NCBI GenBank assembly: GCA_021292165.1
Contig: CM037878.1
Span: forward strand, 195,857,118 to 195,921,117
Length of the DNA: 64,000 nt
Reading direction: 5' to 3'
Origin: Shinisaurus crocodilurus
Taxonomy: Eukaryota > Chordata > Lepidosauria > Squamata > Shinisauridae
Shown here: piece by piece, positions 1 to 9,720 of the stretch
Layout of the letters: every line of letters starts with the position of its first letter
Position numbering within the stretch: the first letter of the stretch is position 1
Position numbers and translations under genes: made by a program
Notes under the pieces: model-generated
Seen by the model: the letters and a program-made list of their open reading frames with translations, nothing else
What the model was told of the DNA's origin: nothing
The model's database searches: none

Positions 1-40
1 GGCTACTGCATACATTATATTTTCAAGTATGCTATAGAAT

Positions 41-122
41 AGCCTTCCCCAACCTGTACCCTCCAGATGTGATGGACTACAATATCCACCATCCCGAGCC
101 AGCAGCCAGGTTGGGGAAGGCT
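41..122. mobile_element. short palindromic hAT-like MITE
   Basis: Perfect 16-bp inverted arms (agccttccccaacctg at 41-56, its complement at 107-122) flank a core with ctccagatgtgatggacta. That core is shared with other palindromes in the window (for example 34377-34507 and 6333-6468). No clean target duplication is seen. Confidence 0.6.
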
Positions 123-203
123 GATAGTGAAGTAGGAAAACACTCATACTGCCAAAATGTTGGATTTTATACCCCACTCCCCATTATATACACACATGAT
201 TGC

Positions 204-364
204 TTCTTCTTCGTGGTCTCTATGCATCACATATATGGGCAGTGCGCCTACGCTGAGGTCTCCTTCAGGAAACTTCTAAAGCTGAGGCGTTTTAGGCGGG
301 AACCCTTCCCCCACCGTCCTACTGCACATGCTCCTAGCAGGTTCCCGCCTATTCCCTCAGTTCC
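204..364. repeat. DIRS left inverted terminal repeat
   Basis: The stretch from about 204 to 364 is the reverse complement, with scattered mismatches, of about 4807-4993. Landmarks are the shared blocks ggcgggaacccttccccc and gctcctagcaggttcccgcc, present here on + and at the right end on -. The outermost left bases are matched again inside the internal complementary region near 4560. Confidence 0.9.
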
Positions 365-539
365 TCTTCAACCGCCATTGTGGCTGGGTGTCTTTTGGAA
401 CTTCTCCTTTGGACTGCTGAGGAAAATGTCATTTTTATTCTTATCTAACTCTTCTATAGTGTTTTTTCATTCGTTCTCGATTTTATGTTGTTTATTTACT
501 CTATCCTTCTCCCGGAATACTGTGGAGGTATTCTGAGGA

Positions 540-1795
540 TATGCCTTTCAAGGCAGCCTTTAGAAAATATGTCCGCTACAGTGCAAAACTCCCGCCAGTG
601 GATGGCCACTCGCTCTGCTTGTTCTGCTTAGGTGAGGGGCATGTACTGGATACGTGTCCCCACTGCTAAGCATTTACAAAGCAGGTGAGGAGGCAGAGGG
701 CAGACTGCTTGAAAGCGGAGATGTGGAACAGGGCTCTGGAGCTGGTGGACGTCTCCAACCCCCCAGCGACTGTGTCGGCTTTTACTGCCAACTTACCAAC
801 GCCCCCACACCCAGAGACAGTTGTGCTCAACCCCTCAACACCGGGTCATAGCCTCACAGTCTTGATGGCCAAGAAGGCTAAAGCAGACATTGAGCGCAGC
901 AAGAAAGAGGAGAATTGAGGAGCCAGTATTCGACACTGTCTATACTGAAGTGTTGATACCGACCACAATTCTGTTCCTTCCTACACTGGTGCAAACCACC
1001 CAGCAAAATTGGAAAACCCCTGCATCAGGTCCACGGACGGCAAAGAGGCTGGAAAGCAAGTATCAGGTGAGAGAAGAGGATGCCAAGTTTTTCTTCTCTC
1101 CCCCCATACCAAACTCCATCATTGTAGAGACGGCACAGGGCAAGTCCTCTAAGCAACACACGGCTCCGGTTGACAAGGAGTACTGTCGCCTCGACCTTCT
1201 CGGAAACAAAATATACTTGTCCTCTTCCCTCAGTCTCTGGGTGGCAAACTACGAGGCCACCATGGCATGCTATCAGCTTTTCCTTTGGGAGAAGGTTGGC
1301 TCACTGTGCGACTACCTACCCGAGGACAAGAGGGAGTTGGCACGGGTATTCCAGGACAAGACCACTAAGCTCTCCTAGCAGCAGATAAATTCCACTTGTC
1401 ACCAGGCCGACTGCAACAGCAGAATGCTAATCAAGGCAGTTGCTCTCCGTAGACATGCCTGGCTCTGGTCGACGAATTTGATCCAGGAAGCATGTTCCAG
1501 AATTGAAGACCTCCCATTTGATGGTGAGGGGCTCTTCAATTCGAGGACAGATGAGGTGATGGACAACATCCAAAAGGCTAGGACAAGAGCCAGAAAAATG
1601 GGCCTAGGAGTACAGCCATCATCTCACCCCTTCCATCAACCAAGATGGTACAGGCAGCCTTCTTCATTCAATGATCCACAGCTGCAGCAGCGCCAGCCTC
1701 GAGCACAACAGCCCACAGTACCAAAGTGCTCATATCAACAGCCTCGGTACCAGGGTTACCATAAGGGAGGTGACCACTCCAAACTTTGCCTTTGA
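540..1795 (+). pseudogene. DIRS gag-like region, degenerate
   Basis: Open pieces at 890-1378 and 1424-1795 are in different frames and lie between the left terminal repeat and the reverse transcriptase. The second piece ends in a Gln/Pro/Arg-rich tail, as in DIRS gag-like proteins. A short Cys-rich stretch near 620-670 resembles the start of such proteins. The product is unassigned and the region is broken by stops and frameshifts. Confidence 0.6.
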
Positions 1796-2072
1796 CTTCT
1801 CGGAATGCACGGACAGCCTAACACCATCATTCGGTGATCGATTGGCCTCCTCCCTACCATCATGGAGGATCACATCCGACAGCTGGGTCCTCAAGATCAT
1901 CCAGCACGGGTACAGGATCGAATTCAATACCCTCCCTCCTTTTCTCGGCATCTGAACCATGCAGACTTCTCCAATGCTACTGGAGGAGATAACTTCCCTG
2001 TTGTAGAAGGGCGCCATCCAGAGAGTCCCAACTATTTGACAGCAGGAGGGCCTCTACTCACGCTACTTCACA

Positions 2073-3358
2073 ATGCCGAAAACTGATGGAGGGCTCCATC
2101 CGATCCTGGATCTGCAGGGTGTCAATAACTTTATCATCTTGAAGAAGTTTTGGATGACTACACTCCAGTCAATCTTGCCCCTACTCCACAAGGGCAACTG
2201 GTTTGCGTCGATCGATCTTCGGGATGCCTATTTCCACATTGCCATCCATCCTGACAGTCAACGTTTCTTCCGTGTTCTGTATCGGACAAGACATCTTCCA
2301 GTTCATGGTGCTTCCTTTTGGCTATTCCACCATACTCAGGGTCTTCACAAAGTGTGTAGCAGTTGTCTGTGCCCACCTGCAATCAAAGGGCATCCAAGTC
2401 TACCCATACCTGGATGACTAGCTGCTTGTGGACTTTTCAGAGCAAGCACTCCATCATGCATTGGACTTCACTCTTCGCCTCCTAAGCACCCTTGGATTCT
2501 ACGTGAATTGGAAGAAGTCTATCCTACAGCTGTCGAAATCGATCCAGTTCATTGGCAACGTCCTCAATTCAAGACGAGCTCAAGCCTTACTCCCTCAGAA
2601 GAGGGCCCACATTATACTCACCTTAGCTACCAAGCTGTGCCGTGCTCATTGGACTGCCCATACAATACAATGTCTCCTAGGTTTCATGGCCTCGACAGTC
2701 TCAGTGGTCGTCTTTGCCAGACTTCAGATGCACCCCGGCAGACTTGGTTCCTCAAGGCTTTTGATACCGAGAGGAACGTGCACTACACTTACCTGACGCT
2801 TCCAGCTCATGTGAAGAACTCCCTCCTTTGGTGGATGGACAAAACTCACTATCAAACGGCCTTCCTTTCATACCACCAGCACCGACAAAGACTCTGACAA
2901 CCAACGCCTCCTTGATGGGTTGGGGGGCCTATTTTGAGGAGCTCTTGGTTCAGGGTCAGTGGTTGGGTTCGGAACTCTGCGCCCATATAAACTTTCTGGA
3001 ACTTTTAGCCATTTGGAAGACACCACAAGCCCTCGAAGCCGACTTGAAAGGCTACAATATACTGGTCGTGATGGACACCACCACTGTAGTGGCCTTCCTA
3101 AACAAGCAAGGTGGAACAAGGTCCTCAAAACTCAATGCTTTGACCCTCTGCCTTTCCAACTGGGCCATTCCTCACCGGATGACGTTCATAGCCATTCATA
3201 TTGCCGGGAAGGACAATATTCTGGCAGATGCTCTCAGCAGGATTATGGTGTCTTCCCACGAATGGCAGTTGGACTCTCAAGTGCGAAACGATCTTTTTCT
3301 CAGGTGGGGTTTCCCCATGGTTGACCTGTTCGCAACGGCAGAGAATACAGCCTGCTAG
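2073..3358 (+). pseudogene. DIRS reverse transcriptase / RNase H, disrupted
   Basis: Reverse transcriptase motifs are clear: the palm motif FASIDLRDAYFHIAIHP near 2200, VLPFGYS near 2310 and the catalytic YLDD at 2407-2418, immediately followed by a TAG at 2419-2421. The frame changes near 2270 and again before 2828. RNase H-like sequence follows (TTNASLMGWGAYFEE, INFLELLAI, ADALSRI). The order and spacing match the DIRS family rather than LTR elements. Confidence 0.85.
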
Positions 3359-3609
3359 ATCTTCTGCAGCAGGGCAGGGATGGACCCAACCACGATGGCG
3401 GATGCCTTCCTCCATCGTTGGTCGGGAGAACTCTTCTACCTCTTTACTCCCATCCTGATGCTCACGAAGGCCATCGCAAAGATCAGCTCTGACCGCACGG
3501 ACTGCATCATCATCGCCCCTTAGTGGCCAAGACAGCTGTGGTTCACATCTCTCCTTCGCTTGAGCAAAGGGAAACATGTTAATCTACCAGACATCCCATC
3601 CCTTCTAAC

Positions 3610-4517
3610 TCGGGATTGGGGTCGAATTCAGCACCAGGACCTGGGGACCCTTCGCCTCTCGGCGTGGAGGTTATGGCAATGACTCCAGCAGCACAGCTTC
3701 CACCGGCCATACAGGCAGTCCTGGATGTAGCTAGGAAGCTATCCAGAAGAAGATCTTACACAGCTAAATGGACAACTTTCTCTGCCTTCTGCCGCTCTGC
3801 TAACCTTTTTCTTCCGGTCCAGACCCGTCTTGGAGCCTGTGGGTGGTTCTTAAGGTGCAAACATCCGCACCATTCGAGCTCCTCGCTACCGTAGACATTT
3901 GCCTCCTGACATGGATGGTGGCCTTCCTCGTAGTGATCACTTCAGCTCAGCGTTCGAGTTAACTCTGTGCCCTACAGGCCGATGACCCTTATCTTATTTT
4001 CCATTGAGATAAGGTGGTGCTTCGCCTGGACATCGCCTTCCTGCCGAAGGTGGTGTCGGAGTTCCACTTGAGTCAGGACATCGTTCTGCTAGCTTTCTTT
4101 CCATCGCCGTCAACACTGATAGAGAGGATGATGCACACACTTTATGTCAGGAGAGCGCTTGCCTTCTACAAGGCTCGGATGGAATCCACCCATTGATCCC
4201 AGTATCTCTTCCTTTGCTATGCATGATGAAAGGCAGGTCTTCCAGTTTCCTCTCAGAGGTTTGCCAACTGGATTCTTCAGACCATAAGACTGGCATACAA
4301 GCTCATCCAACTACTGCTTGACAATGCAGTGACGGCTCATTTGACCTGTGGCGTAGCTACCTCAGTTGCTTTTGGCCAAGGAGTCTCCTTGCCAGAACTC
4401 TGCAAAGCCATGACTTGGTCCATGCCATTGACGTTCATTCAGCACTACTGCTTGGACATCCGGGCTCATTTGGACTGCGCATTCGGCAGGGCCATGCTTT
4501 TTTCTGTTTCGCTCTGA
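3610..4517 (+). pseudogene. DIRS tyrosine recombinase, disrupted
   Basis: Downstream of RNase H, pieces at 3616-3894 and 4329-4517 resemble a DIRS recombinase. The N-terminal piece has SRRRSYTAKWTTFSAFC, a typical core-binding start. The C-terminal piece has LCKAMTWSMPLTFIQHYCLD, with the conserved HY containing the probable catalytic tyrosine. The middle of the domain is broken by stops, so the copy cannot make a working recombinase. Confidence 0.75.
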
Positions 4518-4555
4518 TGATACCGACCATCCACCAGTAAGTCAGCTTGGTACAT

Positions 4556-4640
4556 CGCACATATGTGTGATGCACAGAGACCATGAAGAAGAACAGGTTG
4601 TTTACCTGTAACTGTGGTTCTTCAAGTGATCATCTCTGCA
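4556..4640. repeat. DIRS internal complementary region
   Basis: About 4560-4590 is the reverse complement of the element's first ~30 bases (near 204-232), and about 4591-4640 is the reverse complement of its last ~55 bases (near 4935-4990), placed back to back. This is the arrangement proposed to align the two ends while the circular DIRS intermediate is made. It confirms the class and fixes both boundaries. Confidence 0.85.
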
Positions 4641-4806
4641 GTCACACAACCCACCCACTGTCCCCGCTTCGATGTCACTGTCAATATCATTGGGACTACT
4701 GGAAGCAGCTCTTCTTTCAACATTGGTACCGATGTTGGTCCTTTGTATCGATATTTTGGTACCGAGAATTCTCTCGGTCCTGAGGACATAATAGGTGATC
4801 TCAGGA

Positions 4807-4993
4807 AACTGAGGGAATAGGCGGGAACCTGCTAGGAGCATGTACAGTAGGACAGTGGGGGAAGGGTTCCCGCCTAAAACACCTCAGCTTTAGAAGTTTC
4901 CCGAAGGAGGCCTCAGCGCAGGCACAGAGCCCATATGTGTGACTGCACAGATGACCACTCAAAGAACCACAGTTACAGGTAAGCAACCTGTTC
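4807..4993. repeat. DIRS right inverted terminal repeat with outer extension
   Basis: This is the inverted partner of 204-364. It is longer than the left copy and carries an outer extension (about 4950-4993) that is absent at the left end but matched in the internal complementary region. Such unequal ends are normal for DIRS elements. Confidence 0.85.
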
Positions 4994-5367
4994 TTGTCTT
5001 GGGACTAACAAGCCAGCTGCCTGTATCTACTGCTGCCTTCTTCTGAAGACTTTTAGAAACCATAACAAATAGCACTGCTGCCTTCCACTACCAATTGCTT
5101 AGCCATGTGACTTTTTATGAGAAGGATTCTGGCAGGTTTCTTTTGGAGATGCCAGTACCATTAGTCTCCCAGAATGCTTCTGGGCAAATGTCATATTCCT
5201 TGCAGCTGATCATGACTCAAGGAAAGGGATTTCTGGCTGCATTTTTTTTTTTAATTTACTCTTTAGAGAATATTACTGTGGGTTTGGGGGAGGAGACAAG
5301 AACCCTAAAACCTGAGACCCCTAGCAGACTAGCTCCAAAGGCAACACTTAGTCTGGATTAATGTGGA

Positions 5368-5462
5368 TATTTATTTATTACATTTCTGGCCTGCCTTTCC
5401 TCCAACGGAGCCAAGGCGGTGTACACTATCTTCCTCCTCTCCATTTTATCCTCATGATAATT
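5368..5462 (-). repeat. Sauria-type SINE, 3' part
   Basis: On the minus strand this is the 3' half of a tRNA-derived SINE: the block equivalent to ctccattttatcctca, the ccaaggcgg block and the terminal ATAAAT tract (seen as atttatttatta). The tRNA-like head is missing. Confidence 0.65.
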
Positions 5463-5531
5463 GTCTTAAAATTGTGTTAAGTTAATTTTAATTATATAGT
5501 ATCCGTTACTGTTTATCTCTTTTTCTGTTAG

Positions 5532-5624
5532 CTGTATCGTAGTGATAGTGACAGTTCCACTCTGCCAAGAAAGTCGCCCTTCATCCGAAATACTTTGGAA
5601 AGGCGTACACTGCGTTATAAGCAG
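5532..5624 (+). CDS. WWC3: WWC3 coding exon (31 codons)
   Basis: The acceptor is ttctgttag and the donor is gtaaac, and both ends are in phase 0. The exon encodes LYRSDSDSSTLPRKSPFIRN followed by TLERRTLRYKQ, the Ser/Arg-rich linker before the conserved C-terminal region of WWC proteins. It is the first exon visible in the window, so upstream exons lie to the left. Confidence 0.85.
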
Positions 5625-8600
5625 GTAAACTATGAGAGTAAATCTGTGAACATTTGTGCTTTGCGTTGCTCAGGCATTTTTATACAAGGAAGTTGGGGTT
5701 TGACATTGTTAGAATACCGTTAAGAATATTTTGGTATAGTAATGTAACAGAAATGTGTAAGTTATATTCATGTAATGCAAACAGAGTTATAAAAAGAGGT
5801 TACAATATTAGACCAATTTTGAGTTGATTAATTTAGCCCATATTGGTCCTGGATAATGTCTTGATTAGTCTTGGTGACAAGATAAGAGAGCGATGAATCT
5901 CTATATTCAGCTATCTAGAGTTTCAACTCTGATTCTTACAAAGACAGCGTTGGAAAGACAACACACATCATATACATAGAGCAGGGGTGGGGAACTTTGG
6001 GAAGGCCAGGGGCTATTTCCAAACCCCCAACCCACTCCCCCGAACCAGACTGCATTCCTGCCACTGTTGCCACACCGGCCAATTCAGCATCAGCAAAAAA
6101 AATTGCCTTTCTAAAGTTCTGTAACAGTTTGCCACCAAATTTCAGCACCTAACCACCTAATTTTGCCAGCGCCACACCACAAAACAGGGGTTGCCCACCC
6201 CTGACATAGAGGAATATAATTCTTAACTTTTTAGCAAACCTTCATCTTTTTTATGCACCAGGTTTAGAATGATTAAGGACCATTACTGTGAAGAGGTGAC
6301 ATGGCAGCTTGTAAACCATGGTTTGCCTAGACCAGGGGTGGGCAACTTGTGGCCCTCCAGATGTTTTGGTCTACATCTCCCATCAGTCCTACCCAGCATA
6401 GCCAATGGTGAGGGATGATGGGAGTTGTAGACCAAAACATCTGGAAGGCTACAAGTTGCCCACCCCTGGCCTAGGCATTTTTTTTTATTTTTCTCTTCTC
6501 CACTTTTCTCTCATGTGAGTTCCTTCCTCCATTCCATAGTTTGTTTTAACAATGGTTTAGCATTATGTTGGCATCAGCACAACTATGGTTAAAGTTAACC
6601 AAAATTTGGTACCTATATTTTGTAAGTACTGTTCAAATCATAGTCAATCCTTATTAGTCATAACTGTGTTTGTGTTAGTGCTGATGTAACTCTAAAACAT
6701 GGCTGAAGCAAACTATGGAGGGAAGGAGATCATTCTCCTGCAAAAGAGGGTATGTGCTAGCCTACACTTTTGCGAACCACATTTGAAAGTCTCCCCATTA
6801 CAACTTGGGTCAATATCTGCATCAACTAAACTGACCCTAATTTGTTTCTTTCTATTTTGGTATTTCTGGTACCTTTCAAGCATATAATAGCAACATACCT
6901 TATTGGGGGGAGGAGGGGGTTAGTGCTTGCTTTTTTGTTCTTCTTGTCTTACAGCATTTGAGACATTACCACATTTTTGTATTAATATCTTAGCAATCAT
7001 GTAGATCATCTTTGGCTGACCTTATGGAAAGGACATCACTAGACCTGGAGCTGGATCTCCAGGCATCCAGAACAAGGCAGAGACACTTGAATGAGGAATT
7101 GTCTATTCTGAGAGAGTTGCGGCAGCGCCTGGAGGATGCCCAGCTTACAGGTCAAACTGATCTGCCTCATTGGGTCCTTCGGGATGAACGATTCCGAAAC
7201 TTGCTGAAGGAAGCAGAAAGGCAGGTATGACATCATGGGGTCTGCAGAAGACTGCATTCAGGTGTATTACATTGTGCATAAAGTGCTGAAATAAAGAACT
7301 GAGCTTTAATGTTTAAATATTTTTAATATATCTTTACTGTAGTAAGATAGTTGTAGAGCAGAGTGCTAATACGGTTTTTTATCTTGTTCTCTCTGGGACA
7401 GTTGGTTTGAAGTATGACTCTTCTGCTAGTGAAGGGTGGGCAGGACTTTAGTTGATTGACAACCCGTTAGTTCCAGAGGAATTGTTCTTCCCATAGTTCC
7501 TAAAAGGTTCTGAGGGAATTTAGTTGAAATTTCTTCCAATCCTAGAACTCAAATGAAGTTCAGTGGGTTTGTGTACAACTGTTTTTAAAGAAGGCAGAGT
7601 AATTTGCACAAAATACAGCCGCAGTTTGCACAATTTGTGTAAATACAGCTGCAAATTGCAGTCATATTTTAGGCAAATTTCCCTGACTTTAAAAAATATG
7701 CAAATCACAGCCTGCTTTATAAGTGGAAGCTGCCAAAAAAAACACAACCCAACCCTGACTTTGCCTGCTTTTGGCTCTCGAGTCAGTGAGGTGCGCCGAA
7801 GTCCACCAAGTGCAAGTAGGTTGAGTTCTTCAGTGTTGCCCATCCCTATCTAGAGCAGCCTTTGCCAGCCTGGGTTCCACCTGATATTTTGGCCTAATAA
7901 TCATGCCTGACCATTGGCCATGCTAGCTAGAGCAGATGGGAGTTGTAGATCAAATCATCGGGAGGAACCCAGGTTGACCAAGACTAATCTAGAGTGTGGC
8001 ATTGGTAGGGAATATTGGTGGGGGCTATAGGGTTCTGTCATCTTTTGTTGTGTCTTTATATGGTTGACTTGTAACTTGCTTTCTCCCTACTGGTTCTGTT
8101 ATGTTGAGTGATAGCGTTAGCTTGGGATTTGTGCTTACTATAGTCTCCTGTTGTGTACAAGGAAGATTATTTTCCCTTGGCTGCAGTTGGTAAGGAACTG
8201 AGGGGATTTCCTCCCACCTAAACACTAAGAGGAAATATGTTTAGCCCTGCCTTTGAAGCAAGCGGGAGAAGTAACCCACATGGGGATGCCCTACATCCAC
8301 TGGAAAGATATAGATGCAATAAAACAAACTTTTATTATAAGTCCAGTATTCTCTTTCAAAGATTTTTTAAAATATTTCCTCTTTAGACAAGACAGACCAA
8401 ATTTGAGCATCGTCAAAAACAAGCAGCTGAAAAATTGCTTAAAAAAGCATCCAAAGAAGTATACCAGCTGCGTGGTCAAAACCAGAAGGAGCCTATCCAG
8501 GTGCAGACCTTCCGGTAAGTAGTTAAATGTATACACGTATGCCTGTGTGTATGTACAGTGACCTGGCTCACACAACACGGCCGGGTCATTGCGGGTTATT

Positions 8601-9720
8601 TTACCCATGATGAGCTGTGGTGTGTGCTGGGCATGTGTGGCTGCAACCCCTAATCAGAGTGATCGGGGATTGCAGCATGTTGTGTGAACCCAGCCATCGT
8701 GGGTTCCTTGCATAACCCTCAATTAGTAGTAGGGTTTTGCAAGGGTTATTTAACTCCCGAATAACCCACAATAGCTGAGTTCATGTCATAAATCAGTCTG
8801 GTCCACAGATAAGCTGTTGTTGTTAACACAGTCCAAGGTTGAAAGCCAAGAGATATGTCCAAAACCAAGATAAGACGAAGCAGTGTAGCAGCAGGCTGAA
8901 GCATAGTCAGGATTGTTCCGAAGTCAAGAAAGCATGAATCTCGGCTGGCAGGAGTGTCTGTCTACAGTCGAGTTGCAATGACAATTGCTTCCAGTGTCCG
9001 AAGTGTGTTTGGGGCCTGTCTTTTAAACAGGCGCTGATTGGCAAGGCAGCACAGCTGGGTCAGGCTGCAGATGACATGTGCCTGGCCCCTCCCCAAACAC
9101 ACTCTGGCTCGGTTGCCCTGTGTCCTCCTTCTCTATCTCAAACGGAGGCAAAACAGTTCGTATGACACACTGCAACCCCCAATCGGGCTTGCATATTCAA
9201 AATGGTAGCCACATGCCCCTGGTATGAATTGTCTATGTCGTGCATACCAGCCCACTGGATTGAAATTTACACACTGAAATAAATACTTGGTTGCTTACAT
9301 TTACTGGAAACATAATAAGTTTCACCTTCTTTATGCCCTTGAATTGTGCCATCTAGTAAACAAAGAATATAGATTAATTTTTTAGAAAAAACCTCCTCAA
9401 TCCCATGGAAGGCCTGTGCAAGACTGAACAAGTGTAGAAATATATTGCTGACCTTTTAAAAGCATGACACTTGAACTGCTAAAGGTTTTGTAGTTCACAA
9501 ATGTTCAGTTCAGCAAATTTAACTTTTTAGATAAGTTCATTTGTTAATATGGCGAGTTTGAAAAGTACTCATAAGAGTTTTAATTTAAAACATATAAGCC
9601 AACCAAAATATGTACTTAAATATTTGTACAATATTTTTTTGAATGGATGACAGGGAGAAGATGGCATTCTTTACAAGACCAAGGATCAACATACCACCTC
9701 TGCCAGCTGATGATGTATGA
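5532..9720 (+). CDS. WWC3: WWC3 (KIBRA family scaffold), last four coding exons
   Basis: Four exons with GT-AG borders join in frame: 5532-5624, 6994-7224, 8387-8514 and 9654-9720, giving the last 172 residues and a TGA stop. They encode the C-terminal third of a KIBRA/WWC protein: a Ser-rich linker, then the strongly conserved region with TSLDLELDLQASRT, a leucine- and arginine-rich coiled-coil stretch (LNEELSILRELRQRLEDAQL), a Lys-rich segment (AAEKLLKKASKE) and the terminal PDZ-binding motif ADDV. WWC proteins are cytoplasmic scaffolds that promote Hippo signalling by binding LATS kinases; KIBRA binds atypical PKC through its C-terminal region. The N-terminal WW domains and the C2 domain lie to the left of the window. 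WWC3 rather than WWC1 or WWC2 is inferred mainly from CLCN4 lying immediately downstream, as at human Xp22. The family call is firm; the paralogue call is good but rests on synteny. Confidence 0.88.
5982..6203. mobile_element. hAT MITE (222 bp) with perfect 8-bp target duplication
   Basis: Ends are CAGGGGTGGGGAAC and its near-inverse GGTTGCCCACCCCTG. The flanking 8-mers are both acatagag (5974-5981 and 6204-6211), the length made by hAT transposases. It has no coding capacity and lies in a WWC3 intron. Confidence 0.85.
6333..6468. mobile_element. palindromic hAT MITE (136 bp)
   Basis: Ends CAGGGGTGGGCAACTTG and its inverse. The two halves are near-complementary along most of the length (ccagatgttttggtctac and partner). 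The target duplication is gcctagac / gcctaggc, 7 of 8 identical. It lies in the same intron as the element at 5982-6203. Confidence 0.85.
6994..7224 (+). CDS. WWC3: WWC3 coding exon (77 codons)
   Basis: The acceptor is atcttag and the donor is gtatga; both ends are in phase 0. It starts QSCRSSLADLMERTSLDLEL and runs through the coiled-coil region to LLKEAERQ. This is the most conserved part of the C-terminus in the family and identifies the gene. The exon begins 18 bases before the first in-frame Met, so an ATG-based reading would miss its first residues. Confidence 0.92.
7856..7986. mobile_element. hAT MITE (131 bp) with perfect 8-bp target duplication
   Basis: Ends CAGCCTTTGCCAGCCTGGG and a degenerate inverse. 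Both flanks are atctagag (7848-7855 and 7987-7994). It lies in the WWC3 intron before the exon at 8387. Confidence 0.82.
8387..8514 (+). CDS. WWC3: WWC3 coding exon (42 codons + 2 nt)
   Basis: The acceptor is cctctttag and the donor is gtaagt. It encodes TRQTKFEHRQKQAAEKLLKK, then ASKEVYQLRGQNQKEPIQVQ and TF, plus the first two bases of an Arg codon completed by the next exon. The sequence is characteristic of the WWC C-terminal basic segment. Confidence 0.9.
8558..8783. repeat. MITE-like repeat, GGTTCACACAACA family, truncated
   Basis: Contains gctcacacaaca near its left edge, gttgtgtgaaccca in the middle and inverted cgggttatt / aataaccca blocks. The same end sequence recurs at 16692, 26006 and 52120. 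The right end appears broken at about 8783, where the next segment begins. Confidence 0.45.
8784..9167. repeat. unclassified insert, possible solo LTR
   Basis: A 384-bp segment begins TGTCATA and ends TATGACA, the TG...CA inverted form usual for LTRs, and interrupts a MITE-like repeat. No 4-6 bp target duplication is visible and no poly(A) signal was found, so the LTR call is weak. Confidence 0.3.
9654..9720 (+). CDS. WWC3: WWC3 terminal coding exon with stop codon
   Basis: The acceptor is gatgacag. The first base completes the split Arg codon, then the exon reads EKMAFFTRPRINIPPLPADD-V and TGA at 9718-9720. The last four residues, ADDV, are the class III PDZ ligand shared by KIBRA-family proteins. 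Confidence 0.9.

Larger units (their letters stand above)
204..4993 (+). mobile_element. DIRS-type tyrosine-recombinase retrotransposon, near full length but broken
   Basis: A 4.8-kb element in a WWC3 intron. It has non-identical inverted terminal repeats, a gag-like region, a reverse transcriptase/RNase H region, a tyrosine recombinase region and an internal complementary region next to the right end, in that order. There is no pol integrase, LTR or target duplication, as expected for DIRS elements, which integrate a circular intermediate through their recombinase. The coding regions carry in-frame stops and frameshifts, so this copy is inactive. It is a transposable element and not a host gene. 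Confidence 0.88.

Noticed and set aside
8784..9167. Confident solo LTR
   Set aside because: TG...CA inverted ends are present but no target duplication or poly(A) signal was found; kept only as a low-confidence repeat.
5532..9720. WWC1 (KIBRA) or WWC2 identity
   Set aside because: All three share the C-terminal region and cannot be separated securely from 172 residues; the CLCN4 neighbour favours WWC3.
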